A stretch of DNA of 64,000 nt from Defluviicoccus sp. (lineage in GTDB: Bacteria; Pseudomonadota; Alphaproteobacteria; Rhodospirillales; Defluviicoccaceae), in contig JARSSM010000014.1 of NCBI GenBank assembly GCA_029624735.1, positions 1 through 64,000 on the forward strand, written 5' to 3'. Within the stretch, counting starts at the first letter, position 1. Each line of letters begins with the position of its first letter. The notes under the pieces were generated by a model. It was given only the letters and a program-made list of their open reading frames with translations, was not told where the DNA came from and searched no databases. This document shows positions 23,604 through 32,175 of the stretch, one piece after another. Position numbers and translations under genes: made by a program.

Positions 23604-25892
23604 TCAGCCGCCGTATCGCAGATCATCGGTGTAGTCCTTGCGGTTCAGCCGAACGCCGACAAAGCCACTGATGTTCGCGCCCGGCAGCCGCTTCGACTCG
23701 AAGCCACGGGCTTTGAGCGCGCTGCGGAACTTGGGCTCGGTCCCGGCGGACATCCCTGAACGCTCCGCCCAGACGGACCACGCGGCATAGAGATCGCGCG
23801 TCGTCTCGTGCGCCATCGGATCGCGCACGCAGCACTCGGCGAGCCAGCGGCCGAAGCTGTCCTCGTCGTCGAAGTACTCGGCGGTCGCCTCCATCACCGC
23901 GGCGGGCGGCTTCAAGCCCTCTGCCTGCCATTCGCGGCAGCCCTGAAGCGCCCAGCCGAGGATCGCCCGCCATTCCTCTTTCAGCTTGTCGAACAGGTGC
24001 GGATCGCGTTCTTCGGGCGGAATGCGCACGGTGAACGGGAGCAGGTGGAAACGGCGGCGGATCGCCTCGTCGATGTTACGCAGACCCGGTTTGTGGTTTC
24101 CGGCGATCAAGAGCTTGAACTGCGGGCTGTAGGTGAAGAAGTCCTGGCGCATGAACCGCGCGGTGATCGGATCGCCGCCGGTGAGCGCCTTGATGCGGCT
24201 TTCCGCCCAGCGGCGGCCTTCTTCGGTCTCCTGCGCGGCGACGATGCGCGCCCCTCTCAGCATCGCGAGCTCGGTCGGATGGCGGTCGGTGTGGCTCTCG
24301 GTGAAGGTGTCCATGCCCGCAACCTTGGCGTAATCGCCGAGGATGGCGGTGAGCGTGTTGAGGAAGGTGCCCTTGCCGTTGGCGCCGGTGCCGTAGAAGA
24401 AGAACAGCGCATGCTCGCGGGTCGAGCCGGTGAGGCCGTAGCCGGCGATGCGGCGGAGAAAGTGTTTCAGCTCTGCATCGCCGCTGGTGACCTGGTCGAG
24501 AAACCGCTGCCAGCGTGGACAGTCGGCTTCCGCCGGTGCGACGACGGTCATCTTCGAGCACAGAGCGGTCCGGTCATGCGGCTGCATCCGGCCGGTGCGG
24601 AGATCGACGATGCCGGCCGGCGTATTGAGCGCCCACGGATCCGCATCCCAGTCGTCAGGGGCGGTGGCATGGCGAGCGTCGGCGCGGGCGAGGTTGACGA
24701 CGGCGGCAACGGTTTTGGCGCTGGCCACCAGGCTCGCAATCTTGGCGGCGGCCCTCTCATTCTCGATGCGGGCGAGCGCCTCGGCGGACTTAGTTCGGCA
24801 CAGCCGCCGGGCGTGCGAGAATACCCTCCGCTTGATGTCGTGGCTCCATCGGCCGCCGTCCCATTCGAACCAGGCGCCGAAGGTCTCGCAGTAGCGAAGG
24901 TCGTCAGCGTGGCGGGCGGAAAACGCCAGCGTCAGCGATTCATCGCAGTAGGGGATGAGGACTTCGCTCTCGGCCGGTGGCACCGTTGCGCCCGCGGCAA
25001 CCGCAGGAGCCCACGGCGGGGCAGCCTCGCACAACCCGACCAGCTGATCAACATCGCCACCCGCGTCGAGCCAGTCGGAGATGTCACCACCCTTCGCCAG
25101 ACCCGGCAAGGAGACGATGCGGATGCTTACGGCAACACCTTGCATGCTCGCCGCGACCTTCTCGGCGTGGCTGCGGCCAGCGTCGTCGTTGTCCGGGAGG
25201 ATGTAGACGTTGGCGCCCGCAAAGCAGCGATTGAGCTCAGTCGGCCACTTGTTGGCACCGCCGGCGTTGCAGGTGGCAACAAACCCGAGACCGGCAAGCC
25301 GATCGACATCCTTCTCGCCCTCGACGATGAGGATCGGATCCTCGGGTGCGTTGGCGCGCAGCTCGAACAGACGGTACGGCACCTGGCGGATGCCCTTGAC
25401 CCGCCACGTCCAACCGCCGCTGCCATCGGCCCGGCGCTGGCGGAAGTCCTTGGGCTCGAAGCGAACGACCTGGAACACGAGCGCGCCAGCCTCATCGCGG
25501 TAGTCGTAGGTGGCGACGATCCGCCGGCGCGGTGCTGCCTGTGGCTTCAGCCCGATCGGAATGCCCAACTGCGCGACCATCCATTCGGCCGCCTCGCCAT
25601 TGGACAAGCCGGTGTGCCTGAGCACGAGATCGAGGGCGCCGCCGCCGATCTTGTTTTCGTGGTCGTACCACTCGCCGCGCTTGTCGCCGGCGATCTCGAT
25701 GGCGAGCGAGCCGTGCGTGCCGTAGCGCAGCTGGGCGCGCGTCGAGAGCACCCGATTCGGCTCGCCGAACAGCGCGTGCGCCACGTCTTCGATCCGCTCG
25801 CTGAGTCCGCGGGCGAGCTCGGCAGGCGGCAGACGCCTCGCCGCCGAGCGCCGGTAGCCGCCGGCGCGGGCATTACACGCCGCCTTTCTCAC
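23604..25892 (-). CDS. P4-like phage/plasmid primase-helicase
   Basis: A 762-residue replication protein. The N-terminal part carries a primase/TOPRIM module with EGEKD (191-195) and the metal-binding DNDD (234-237). The C-terminal part is a D5-like superfamily 3 helicase with Walker A GTGANGKGT (501-509), then the AAQE and LLIAGNHKP elements. Such proteins start replication of satellite phages and integrative plasmids from a specific origin. The GTG at 25892 overlaps the alpA-like stop by 20 bases; a later start is possible because the first 25 residues are Arg/Ala-rich and poorly conserved. It is the last gene of the int-to-primase set. Length and domain order are normal, so replication capacity looks intact. 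Confidence 0.9.
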   Translation of the reverse strand: MRKAACNARAGGYRRSAARRLPPAELARGLSERIEDVAHALFGEPNRVLSTRAQLRYGTHGSLAIEIAGDKRGEWYDHENKIGGGALDLVLRHTGLSNGEAAEWMVAQLGIPIGLKPQAAPRRRIVATYDYRDEAGALVFQVVRFEPKDFRQRRADGSGGWTWRVKGIRQVPYRLFELRANAPEDPILIVEGEKDVDRLAGLGFVATCNAGGANKWPTELNRCFAGANVYILPDNDDAGRSHAEKVAASMQGVAVSIRIVSLPGLAKGGDISDWLDAGGDVDQLVGLCEAAPPWAPAVAAGATVPPAESEVLIPYCDESLTLAFSARHADDLRYCETFGAWFEWDGGRWSHDIKRRVFSHARRLCRTKSAEALARIENERAAAKIASLVASAKTVAAVVNLARADARHATAPDDWDADPWALNTPAGIVDLRTGRMQPHDRTALCSKMTVVAPAEADCPRWQRFLDQVTSGDAELKHFLRRIAGYGLTGSTREHALFFFYGTGANGKGTFLNTLTAILGDYAKVAGMDTFTESHTDRHPTELAMLRGARIVAAQETEEGRRWAESRIKALTGGDPITARFMRQDFFTYSPQFKLLIAGNHKPGLRNIDEAIRRRFHLLPFTVRIPPEERDPHLFDKLKEEWRAILGWALQGCREWQAEGLKPPAAVMEATAEYFDDEDSFGRWLAECCVRDPMAHETTRDLYAAWSVWAERSGMSAGTEPKFRSALKARGFESKRLPGANISGFVGVRLNRKDYTDDLRYGG

Positions 25893-26088
25893 GATCGGCG
25901 ATCCGCGCCGCGCACCAGGCGTCGATCTCAGTCGCCCGCCAAACGACCGTACAAGGTCCCAAGTAGACCCGCCGCGGAAACTCGCCGGCCCGTTCCTTCC
26001 TCAGGAGATGAACGTTGCAGAGCCGGATTCCGCGCGCCTTCAACTCGGCACGGTCAAGAAAACGCTCAGGGGATGGTGTGGAGAGCAT
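25873..26088 (-). CDS. AlpA-like excisionase/transcription regulator
   Basis: A 71-residue winged-helix protein of the AlpA type: a start resembling PERFLDRAELKARGI, a recognition part NVHLLRKERAGEFPRRVYLG, and the typical VVWRATEIDAWCAARIA end. AlpA-like proteins control integrase genes and assist excision of P4-like elements. The ATG at 26088 lies directly against a perfect 9-bp-arm palindrome (26089-26119) that may be its own operator. The stop overlaps the primase start. Confidence 0.85.
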   Translation of the reverse strand: MLSTPSPERFLDRAELKARGIRLCNVHLLRKERAGEFPRRVYLGPCTVVWRATEIDAWCAARIADREKGGV

Positions 26089-26119
26089 CTGTCAACCTCA
26101 CGTGTAGCGTGGTTGACAG
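26089..26119. promoter_or_regulatory. 31-bp palindrome next to the alpA-like start, likely operator
   Basis: Arms CTGTCAACC (26089-26097) and GGTTGACAG (26111-26119) are perfectly complementary with a 13-base centre. The left arm touches the ATG of the alpA-like gene, so a bound protein would cover its start. A dimeric regulator such as the AlpA-like protein or the HigA-like antitoxin is a plausible ligand. Confidence 0.55.
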
Positions 26120-26122
26120 GCG

Positions 26123-26150
26123 ATTATTCACATGTCGCGGCAGCTCGCAA
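26123..26150 (-). promoter_or_regulatory. Candidate promoter for the alpA-like and primase genes
   Basis: On the minus strand TTGCGA (26150-26145) and AATAAT (26128-26123) are 16 bases apart, just upstream of the 31-bp palindrome, which would sit around the start of transcription. The match is moderate. Confidence 0.35.
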
Positions 26151-26178
26151 CAATAAGGGGGTCGCGAAAACTCCGAGT

Positions 26179-26877
26179 TTACGCGCACCCGCTCATCTGG
26201 CGGCGCTTTACCGCGGCCGCGCGCGCCTTTCGCGCCGTCGTATTCGAAAAGCCGTACTTCTCGGCGGTCGTCTCCGCGACGAGTTTGCGGCGGCCACCGT
26301 ACTGCGATTCGAGGGAGAGCATCTCGTCGCCGATCTCAAGCATCTTGCCTGGGCCAAGCCCGGAGCTCCGGTGCCGGTCCCCCCGCCTGAAGAGCTTGTT
26401 CTGGACGATCGCCGACATCGTGCCCGAGATCTGAGAAACCCAGTTGCCGCGTCCACGGCCGGGCTTGAAGCCAAAGATGGCGCCGATCGAAGCTGTGATC
26501 GAAGCGGCGGGTTCCCCCTTGGCCTCATAGCGGAATACTGCGTGTTCAATGTTCTCGTAGCAGCGATCGAGATATTCCAACACCCATAGCGGCAGCGGCA
26601 CACCGCTCGTGCGGCAGTAGCCATAAGCGAGCCATACAAAAGCCGGATTAGCTGTTTCTTGGTACTGGCGTTCGCGCGACGCCAAGAAGTCCGATACTTC
26701 GGCTGGAGCGTAAACATGCATCCCGGGATCGTCGCCAAACTCCGCCAGCCGCGGGATGCGCATCAAACGCCAGCCGCCGTCGTCCGTGCGATCGATCTCA
26801 ACAGCGCCTGGCCACTCATACGCGTCCTTCCGGCCTTCTACCCAACACACGCGAGGGGCCCGAGGAGTGGTCACCAT
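26179..26877 (-). CDS. Satellite-encoded hypothetical protein with C-terminal helix-turn-helix
   Basis: A 232-residue protein from the ATG at 26877, twelve bases after the antitoxin end. The N-terminus is a beta-rich module (VCWVEGRKDAYEW, AVEIDRTDDGGWRLMRIP). The middle has Trp/Tyr-rich helices (VWLAYGYCRTS, LPLWVLEYLDRCYENI). The C-terminal residues TTAEKYGFSNTTARKARAAA form a recognisable helix-turn-helix. A DNA-binding role in satellite control or replication is likely; I do not recognise a named family. Longer starts upstream run through the antitoxin frame and are not credible. Confidence 0.65.
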   Translation of the reverse strand: MVTTPRAPRVCWVEGRKDAYEWPGAVEIDRTDDGGWRLMRIPRLAEFGDDPGMHVYAPAEVSDFLASRERQYQETANPAFVWLAYGYCRTSGVPLPLWVLEYLDRCYENIEHAVFRYEAKGEPAASITASIGAIFGFKPGRGRGNWVSQISGTMSAIVQNKLFRRGDRHRSSGLGPGKMLEIGDEMLSLESQYGGRRKLVAETTAEKYGFSNTTARKARAAAVKRRQMSGCA

Positions 26878-26888
26878 CGCGCCCCCCG

Positions 26889-27179
26889 CTACCCTGCCAG
26901 CGCCCTGCGCACCGCCTCGGGCTCGCGTTCGATCACCTTGAGGAACGCGCGGGCTGCACCGACCGGCCGCCGCCGGCCCTGCTCCCAGTTCTGCACCGCG
27001 TCCAACTGGAACCCGAATTGACGGGCAAAGCCGGATTGGCTCAGACCGAACCGTTCGCGGATCGCCTTCACGTCGATCGCTTCCGGCACGTGCACGACAT
27101 AGCCCTCTACAGCCGTGCCCTCGGCATAGGCCGCCGCCTCGCGGGCGCTGGCGATGATCCGCTTTCCGGCCTTGGTCAT
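26889..27179 (-). CDS. HigA-like helix-turn-helix antitoxin
   Basis: A 96-residue Xre-type regulator. The DNA-binding domain is clear: [19 protein letters not shown], followed by [11 protein letters not shown], the classical second half of the HTH in HigA/XRE antitoxins. A basic tail ends in EPEAVRRAL. The ATG overlaps the toxin stop by four bases (ATGA), giving the toxin-first order of HigBA modules. It should neutralise the toxin and repress their common promoter; no separate promoter is seen because the toxin gene overlaps the integrase end. Confidence 0.85.
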   Translation of the reverse strand: MTKAGKRIIASAREAAAYAEGTAVEGYVVHVPEAIDVKAIRERFGLSQSGFARQFGFQLDAVQNWEQGRRRPVGAARAFLKVIEREPEAVRRALAG

Positions 27180-27535
27180 GGTGTTCGCCTCCTTCGGTAA
27201 GCCTCGACGATGCGGACCAGCTCAGCCCGCAGCTCATTGCGTTCCGTCTGCGACAGATCCACCCGGTCCCCCTTGGCGAAGACGTTGAGAAGGAACACCG
27301 GTACCCCCTCACCCGAATAGAACGTGATCACCCGATAGCCGCCGCTCTTGCCTTTACCACGGCCCCGGAACCGCACCTTACGCGCGCCGCCGGTGCCCTT
27401 GATCGGATCACCAGCCTCCGGGCGTGCTGCCAGAAACTCGACGATCGACGTACGTTCGCCATCGTCGATCCCCGCCGCCTTGGCGTCGGCGATGAAGCTT
27501 GGTGTTTCGACAACCGCATGCAGCGCCTCAGCCAT
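27176..27535 (-). CDS. RelE/ParE (HigB-like) toxin
   Basis: A 119-residue toxin of the RelE/HigB superfamily. Visible elements are the N-terminal [13 protein letters not shown] helices, the [20 protein letters not shown] loop-strand, YRVITFYSG, and the [18 protein letters not shown] strand. These are typical of toxins that cleave mRNA on the ribosome. The ATG at 27535 fits the family start; it overlaps the end of the integrase by 8 bases, so the pair may be expressed with the integrase. It should stabilise the satellite by killing cells that lose it. Confidence 0.85.
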   Translation of the reverse strand: MAEALHAVVETPSFIADAKAAGIDDGERTSIVEFLAARPEAGDPIKGTGGARKVRFRGRGKGKSGGYRVITFYSGEGVPVFLLNVFAKGDRVDLSQTERNELRAELVRIVEAYRRRRTP

Positions 27536-28739
27536 CAGCAATATGCGCCGCTGGCGTACGCGTGGCAAGGGATACCACATTCGCCGGTCCGGGCCGGATC
27601 AGGCTTTCGACGTGGCGCGCCCAGGCTTCAAGGGCAGTTCGCTTTTCATCGAGGTATGCGTGATGGTCGTAATGTGTGCTGACACCAGCTTGCACGTGCC
27701 CTAACACGCGCTCGGCAACCTCAAACGGTACCCGCAGCCGGCTCAAGCCCGTGCGCACCGTCCGCCGCAGATCGTGCAAGGCGAACTCGACGCCCGCCGC
27801 TGTCGCGAGCGCGGCCTTTCGCTTATTGAAGCCGGACAAGGGCACGTCGCCACGGCCGGCAAAGACATGCGCCTGCCCCTCGATGCGTGGCACGCTGGCG
27901 AGTAGATCAATCGCCAGTCGCGACATTGGTACGACGTGCGGCCGGCCGGTCTTGTAGCGCTCGGCTGCGATGGTGAGCGTATCGCCGTCAATGTCATCCC
28001 AGCGCAGGCCGGCAATCTCGTTTCGCCGGCAGCCCGTCAAGATCAGCATCTGCACGTAACAGCCGAACGGGTAGCCGGCAGCATCGGTCGCGATCCACAC
28101 CCGCCGCAGTTCGTCATCGGCAAGGATGCGATCGCGTTGCGCTATGCGGATCGGCGCCTTGATACCGGCCGCCGGATTGGCCTCGATGATCTCCCGCTCC
28201 ATCGCCCAGGCAAACAGCTTGCGCACGTTCGCCAGGAGATGCCGCGCTGCATACGGCCGCTTCGCGGCGATGGTGTCGATCGCCTTAGTCACGTCGCGGC
28301 GCTTGATTTCGTCGATCGGCCGCTCCCCCCAATGCGGGATAGCATCCCGCTGCAGGACGCTCTCAGCGTAGCGCCACGATCGATTGCGGCGCTTGGCGTG
28401 CAGTTCAATGAACTCTGCCGCGACAGCCGCGAAGGTCCGTGAGCGCCGTTGCGCATCCGCCTGCTGTGCCTGCTTGGCAGCCTCGCGCGGATCGATCCCG
28501 CGCGCTACCAGCTTCAGCCGCGCGTCGGCCTCTTGGCGCGCTACAGCGAGGCTGAATGCCGATAGCGGCCCTATCGTCTCCTTCACCGGCCGGCCATCGA
28601 TCCGATACCGGACGGCCCAGCTCTTGGCGCCGGATGGCTGAATGACGAGGTAAAGCCCGCGCGTAAGATCGTCGGCCACCTCGCGCCGGGATTGTGCAGC
28701 TTTTGCGGCTTCAACGGCCTTCGTCGTCAATTTCGGCAT
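27528..28739 (-). CDS. int: Tyrosine-recombinase integrase
   Basis: A 403-residue P4-type integrase. The N-terminal arm-binding and DUF4102-like region ([10 protein letters not shown] to [18 protein letters not shown]) precedes a core-binding domain (about 100-190) and the catalytic domain. Catalytic residues are visible: R238 (TGCRRNEI), H322 and R325 (HDLRRT), H348 (LGH) and the nucleophile Y357 (THYDHH). It starts 156 bases from a tRNA-Arg(CCT) 3' fragment that should be the attachment site. The stretch before the gene holds a strong palindrome (28766-28800). All catalytic residues are present, so the element may still be mobile. Confidence 0.93.
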   Translation of the reverse strand: MPKLTTKAVEAAKAAQSRREVADDLTRGLYLVIQPSGAKSWAVRYRIDGRPVKETIGPLSAFSLAVARQEADARLKLVARGIDPREAAKQAQQADAQRRSRTFAAVAAEFIELHAKRRNRSWRYAESVLQRDAIPHWGERPIDEIKRRDVTKAIDTIAAKRPYAARHLLANVRKLFAWAMEREIIEANPAAGIKAPIRIAQRDRILADDELRRVWIATDAAGYPFGCYVQMLILTGCRRNEIAGLRWDDIDGDTLTIAAERYKTGRPHVVPMSRLAIDLLASVPRIEGQAHVFAGRGDVPLSGFNKRKAALATAAGVEFALHDLRRTVRTGLSRLRVPFEVAERVLGHVQAGVSTHYDHHAYLDEKRTALEAWARHVESLIRPGPANVVSLATRTPAAHIADG

Positions 28740-28765
28740 AGTCTCGTGTTCCTCGGGGTAACACT

Positions 28766-28800
28766 GGGGTAACAGCTAGCGTGTGCTAGCACGTTACCCC
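28766..28800. repeat. Nested palindrome upstream of integrase
   Basis: Arms GGGGTAAC (28766-28773) and GTTACCCC (28793-28800) are perfectly complementary and flank two copies of the self-complementary GCTAGC (28775-28780, 28785-28790). A further GGGGTAAC lies at 28755-28762. Such sites near int genes serve as recombinase arm sites or operators. Confidence 0.5.
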
Positions 28801-28894
28801 TTGTTACGGCTTGTGACAAGAGAGCGTTGATTTCCAGCATGTTGAAGAGGTCAAGGTTCAAGCTGTTTACGGCTTGAAACGGGATACCCCGAAA

Positions 28895-28939
28895 TTCCTA
28901 ATCCTGGGGTCGTGGGTTCGAGTCCCGCCGGGCGCACCA
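28895..28939 (+). other. Integration site: 3' fragment of tRNA-Arg(CCT)
   Basis: The sequence holds an anticodon loop TTCCTAA, its 3' stem, a full T-arm (28912-28928, with TTCGAGT loop), the 3' acceptor strand CGGGCGC and ACCA. No matching 5' half (expected GCGCCCG acceptor strand) lies in the preceding 80 bases, so this is not a complete tRNA gene. The fragment starts in the anticodon loop, as is usual for tyrosine-recombinase crossovers. It marks the right end of the integrated element; an intact tRNA-Arg(CCT) is expected at the left end, outside the window. Confidence 0.8.
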
Positions 28940-28961
28940 CACAGGCAAGCGCCGTTGTGCC

Positions 28962-29576
28962 TCACGCGTGGGCCGCCTGATGCTCGGTCCGCGCCGCCCG
29001 CCACACATCGCGGGCAGCGCCTGCGTTCAGGTAGGCGATGCCGACGCCGACGATGAGGTCGGGCCAGGGCGGCCGCCACAGGTAGGCCGTCACCAGCCCG
29101 GCCGCGATGATCGCCAGGTTCGCGGCAGCGTCATTGCGTGCCGACAGGAAGGCGGCGCGCGCCAAACTGCTGCTGTGGTGTCGATAGGCGGTCAGCAGAA
29201 AGGCGCAGATCAGGTTGACCGCAAGCGCCCCGAAGCCGACCAGGCCGAGCGTGAACGGGTCCGGCGGAACCGGCGTTTGAAACTTCTGCCACGCGGTCCA
29301 CAATCCGGCGAGTGCGGGAATGAGGAGAATGGCCGCAAGGGCCATGCCAACGCGCGCACGCGTCTTGAGTGACCAAACGAGCGCGAAAAAGATGAGAACG
29401 TTGACCGAGGCGTCTTCGAAGAAGTCGACGCTGTCGGCGAACAGGGAGACCGAGCCGATGGTGCGCGCTGCCGCGAACTCAACCACGCCGTAGGCGGCAT
29501 TCAGCAGTGCGACGATAAGGACGGCGCGACGCAGGCCACCACCAGCTCCCGCATCGTCGCGAGCAACACGTTCCAT
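28962..29576 (-). CDS. Cation diffusion facilitator-like transporter (short form)
   Basis: A 204-residue inner-membrane protein with about six hydrophobic helices, resembling the cation-efflux (CDF) membrane domain. TM2 has FADSVDFFED and TM5 has SARNDAAANLA, at the positions where CDF metal-binding residues lie; the usual His of the H/D-xxx-D pairs is replaced, so ion choice is uncertain. The C-terminal cytoplasmic domain of full CDF proteins (about 90 residues) is absent, the protein ending just after the sixth helix. The ATG at 29576 gives the best start; longer versions lack hydrophobic or family-like residues. It is the first gene right of the att fragment, divergent from hisB. Confidence 0.75.
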   Translation of the reverse strand: MERVARDDAGAGGGLRRAVLIVALLNAAYGVVEFAAARTIGSVSLFADSVDFFEDASVNVLIFFALVWSLKTRARVGMALAAILLIPALAGLWTAWQKFQTPVPPDPFTLGLVGFGALAVNLICAFLLTAYRHHSSSLARAAFLSARNDAAANLAIIAAGLVTAYLWRPPWPDLIVGVGIAYLNAGAARDVWRAARTEHQAAHA

Positions 29577-29763
29577 TGCGATAGCCCCATATCCTTGCGG
29601 GCGGCCGCCATGCCGGGCGGCCTCGCGCGCGCTCCCTTCGTCGCTCCCGGATAAGGTACGAAAACGGGCCGTGTGGCAACTGGCCAGTATTTCCCTGCCA
29701 ACGGGGTGTTGCTGCGGCGACCTTCCTGCTAAGTAGGGTCGACCGAAGAACGACAGGCGGCCG

Positions 29764-30381
29764 ATGCGCAACGCCACCATCACCCGCAAGACGCTGGAGA
29801 CCACGATCACCGCGACCGTCGCGCTCGACGGCGCGGGCGTCGCCGAGATCGCGACCGGAATCGGCTTTCTCGATCACATGCTGCAACAGCTTGCCCGCCA
29901 TGCGCTGATCGATATCGCGCTCAGCGCCAGCGGCGATCTCCACATCGACGGCCACCACACGACGGAGGATTCGGCGATCGTCCTCGGCCAGGCGGTGGCA
30001 GCGGCCCTCGGCGACCGGCGCGGCATCCGCCGCTATGGCGAGGCGCTGGCACCGATGGACGAAGCACTGGTCCGGGTCGCGCTCGACGCCTCCAACCGCC
30101 CCTGGTGCGTGTTCAAGGTCCGCTTTGGCCAGGCGCGCCTGGGCGATCTCGACACCGAGCTGATCGGCCACTGGTTCCACACCTTCGCCCAGCATGCGGG
30201 GCTGACGCTGCATGTCGAGGCGCTCGCGGGGGATAACGCACACCACGTGGCGGAAGCGTGCTTCAAGGGCCTCGCGCGGGCCCTGCGTGCTGCCATCGAA
30301 CCCGACCCGCGGCGCGCCAACGAGGTCCCTTCGACCAAGGGCACGCTCGGCGGCGGCGCCAACGGAAGAGGCGCACCGTGA
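29764..30381 (+). CDS. hisB: Imidazoleglycerol-phosphate dehydratase HisB
   Basis: A 205-residue enzyme for the sixth step of histidine synthesis, removing water from imidazoleglycerol phosphate. Manganese-binding and catalytic segments are clear: [16 protein letters not shown], the [16 protein letters not shown] box, then [12 protein letters not shown] and [14 protein letters not shown]. The C-terminal STKGTLGG is also typical. It is the bifunctional-free, short form usual in alphaproteobacteria. It opens the histidine gene run; its TGA overlaps the GTG of the DUF2628 gene (GTGA). Confidence 0.95.
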   Translation: MRNATITRKTLETTITATVALDGAGVAEIATGIGFLDHMLQQLARHALIDIALSASGDLHIDGHHTTEDSAIVLGQAVAAALGDRRGIRRYGEALAPMDEALVRVALDASNRPWCVFKVRFGQARLGDLDTELIGHWFHTFAQHAGLTLHVEALAGDNAHHVAEACFKGLARALRAAIEPDPRRANEVPSTKGTLGGGANGRGAP

Positions 30382-30776
30382 GCCTCAAGGTCTACACGGT
30401 TCACCTGCGCCAGCCGGTGCGCGATGCCGAGCGCGATATCGTTCTCGTCCGCGAGGGGTTCTCCTGGGGCGCTTTCCTGGTCTCGGTCCTGTGGGCGCTG
30501 TGGAACCGGCTGTGGCTGGTGGCAGTCGCACTGATCGCGATCGAACTGCTGTTGACGCTGGTGACCGGCTGGATCGGACTTGGCCCTGCCAGCGGCGGCG
30601 TGATCTCGTTCGCGCTCGCCGTCCTGGCGGGGATGTTCGGCAACGATTTGCGGCGCTGGACCATGGAAGGCAGGGGCTATGCCGAGGTGGCGCTGGTGGC
30701 CGCCCACAGCCCGGACGAGGCGCAGCAGCGGTTCGGCGAGCGCTACCCGCATCTGCTGGCGGGGCTTTCAGCGTGA
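30378..30776 (+). CDS. DUF2628 membrane protein within the histidine operon
   Basis: A 132-residue DUF2628 protein. After a polar start ([10 protein letters not shown], and an [19 protein letters not shown] segment typical of the family), two transmembrane helices follow (about residues 46-65 and 72-90), then a polar tail. The biochemical role is unknown. It starts at a GTG overlapping the hisB stop and its own stop overlaps the hisH GTG, both by four bases, so it is translationally locked between two histidine genes. This arrangement is common in related alphaproteobacteria, yet no link to histidine synthesis is established. Confidence 0.85.
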   Translation: MSLKVYTVHLRQPVRDAERDIVLVREGFSWGAFLVSVLWALWNRLWLVAVALIAIELLLTLVTGWIGLGPASGGVISFALAVLAGMFGNDLRRWTMEGRGYAEVALVAAHSPDEAQQRFGERYPHLLAGLSA

Positions 30777-31420
30777 ACGTCGCACTGATCGATTACGGCT
30801 CCGGCAACCTGCGTTCGGCCGCGAAGGCGTTCGAGCACGTCATCAAGGCGCTGGATCTGCCGATGGCGGTGCAGGTCACCGGCGATCCGCGTGCGGTGCG
30901 GGCGGCGAGCCACATCGTGCTGCCCGGGGTCGGCGCTTTCGGCGATTGCCGGCGCGGCCTCGATGCGCTGGACGGCATGGTCGAAGCCCTTAGCCGTGCC
31001 GTCCTGGAGGACGGACGGCCTTTCCTCGGCATCTGTGTCGGCATGCAGCTCTTGGCCGATGTCGGCCGCGAGCACGGCGACCACCCCGGCCTTGGCTGGA
31101 TCCCGGGCGAAGTCGTTCTGATGGCTGAGGCACGCGCGCAAGGTCTCAAGATCCCGCACATGGGTTGGAACGCGCTCGCGCTTGTGCAGCCGGCGCACCC
31201 GGTCCTTGCCGGCATTGGCGACAACGCGCACGCCTACTTCGTCCACTCCTACGCGTTGAAGCCTGAGCGGCCGGAGCATGTCCTGGCGCAGGTCGACTAT
31301 GGCGGCCCGGTCACGGCCGTGGTCGGCCGCGATAACATCGTCGGCACCCAGTTCCATCCCGAGAAGAGCCAGCGCGTCGGCTTGACGCTGATCGGGAATT
31401 ACCTCAAGTGGCGGCCATGA
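30773..31420 (+). CDS. hisH: Imidazole glycerol phosphate synthase glutaminase subunit HisH
   Basis: A 215-residue class I glutamine amidotransferase that feeds ammonia to HisF. The nucleophile cysteine lies in [11 protein letters not shown], the oxyanion region in LPGVGAFGD, and the His-Glu pair of the triad in [10 protein letters not shown]. The N-terminus [13 protein letters not shown] is typical. The GTG at 30773 overlaps the upstream stop, and its end overlaps the hisA ATG (ATGA). All catalytic residues are present. Confidence 0.95.
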   Translation: MNVALIDYGSGNLRSAAKAFEHVIKALDLPMAVQVTGDPRAVRAASHIVLPGVGAFGDCRRGLDALDGMVEALSRAVLEDGRPFLGICVGMQLLADVGREHGDHPGLGWIPGEVVLMAEARAQGLKIPHMGWNALALVQPAHPVLAGIGDNAHAYFVHSYALKPERPEHVLAQVDYGGPVTAVVGRDNIVGTQFHPEKSQRVGLTLIGNYLKWRP

Positions 31421-32175
31421 TCTTCTTCCCGGCGATCGATCTGAAGGAAGGCCGCTGCGTGCGCCTGCGCCAGGGCGAGATGGATTCCGCGACGGTGTTC
31501 AACGACGACCCGGCCGCCCAAGCGGCGAGCTTTGCCGCCGCTGGCTGCAGCTGGCTGCATGTCGTCGATCTCGACGGCGCATTTGCCGGCCAGCCGATGA
31601 ATGCTGCCGCCGTCGTAGCGATCCTTGCCGCCGTCCGCATGCCGGTGCAGTTGGGCGGCGGCATCCGCGATCTTGCCACCATCGAGGCCTGGCTCACCCG
31701 CGGCGTGGAGCGGGTGATCCTGGGCACGGCTGCCGTGCGCACGCCTTCGCTGGTAACTGAAGCCTGCCGTGCCTTTCCGGGCCAAATCGCCGTCGGCATC
31801 GATGCCCGCGCCGGTCGGGTGGCGACCGACGGCTGGGCGGCAGCGACCGATGTAACACCGCTCGACCTTGCGCGGCGCTTCGAGGACCTGGGCGTGGCGG
31901 CCCTGATCGTCACCGATATCAGCCGCGACGGCGTGCTGAACGGCCCCGACATCGAAGGCACGCTGGCGATCGCCGATGCCGTGCGGACGCCGGTGATCCT
32001 CTCCGGCGGGATCTCCTCCCTCGCCGACCTGGAACAGGTGCGGGATGCCGCGGCCGGCCGCCTCCAGGGCGTTATTTGCGGCCGCGCGCTCTATGACGGC
32101 CGCATCGATGTAAAAAGCGCGCTCCGCCTGCTCGAACACGCGCCGGCGGCCTCAGGGTCGGGGCAGCCATGCTGA
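31417..32175 (+). CDS. hisA: Phosphoribosylformimino-AICAR ribotide isomerase HisA
   Basis: A 252-residue (beta/alpha)8-barrel enzyme of histidine synthesis. The first strand [18 protein letters not shown] carries the catalytic Asp, and the second catalytic Asp is in the VTDISRDG strand. Phosphate-binding loops LGGGIRD and LSGGISS are present. I chose the ATG at 31417 because it overlaps the hisH stop (ATGA); a GTG three codons upstream is less likely. It overlaps hisF by 7 bases. Confidence 0.95.
   Translation: MIFFPAIDLKEGRCVRLRQGEMDSATVFNDDPAAQAASFAAAGCSWLHVVDLDGAFAGQPMNAAAVVAILAAVRMPVQLGGGIRDLATIEAWLTRGVERVILGTAAVRTPSLVTEACRAFPGQIAVGIDARAGRVATDGWAAATDVTPLDLARRFEDLGVAALIVTDISRDGVLNGPDIEGTLAIADAVRTPVILSGGISSLADLEQVRDAAAGRLQGVICGRALYDGRIDVKSALRLLEHAPAASGSGQPC

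Noticed and set aside
23189..23626. 145-codon frame after the primase
   Set aside because: It starts inside the primase end, has no family resemblance and spans an inverted repeat, so it is more likely non-coding.
23808..26156. 782-codon open frame antisense to the primase
   Set aside because: It mirrors the real primase codons in high-GC DNA and encodes no recognisable domain.
28860..28939. Complete tRNA gene
   Set aside because: Only the 3' half folds; the upstream bases contain no acceptor or D-arm half, so it was scored as an att fragment.
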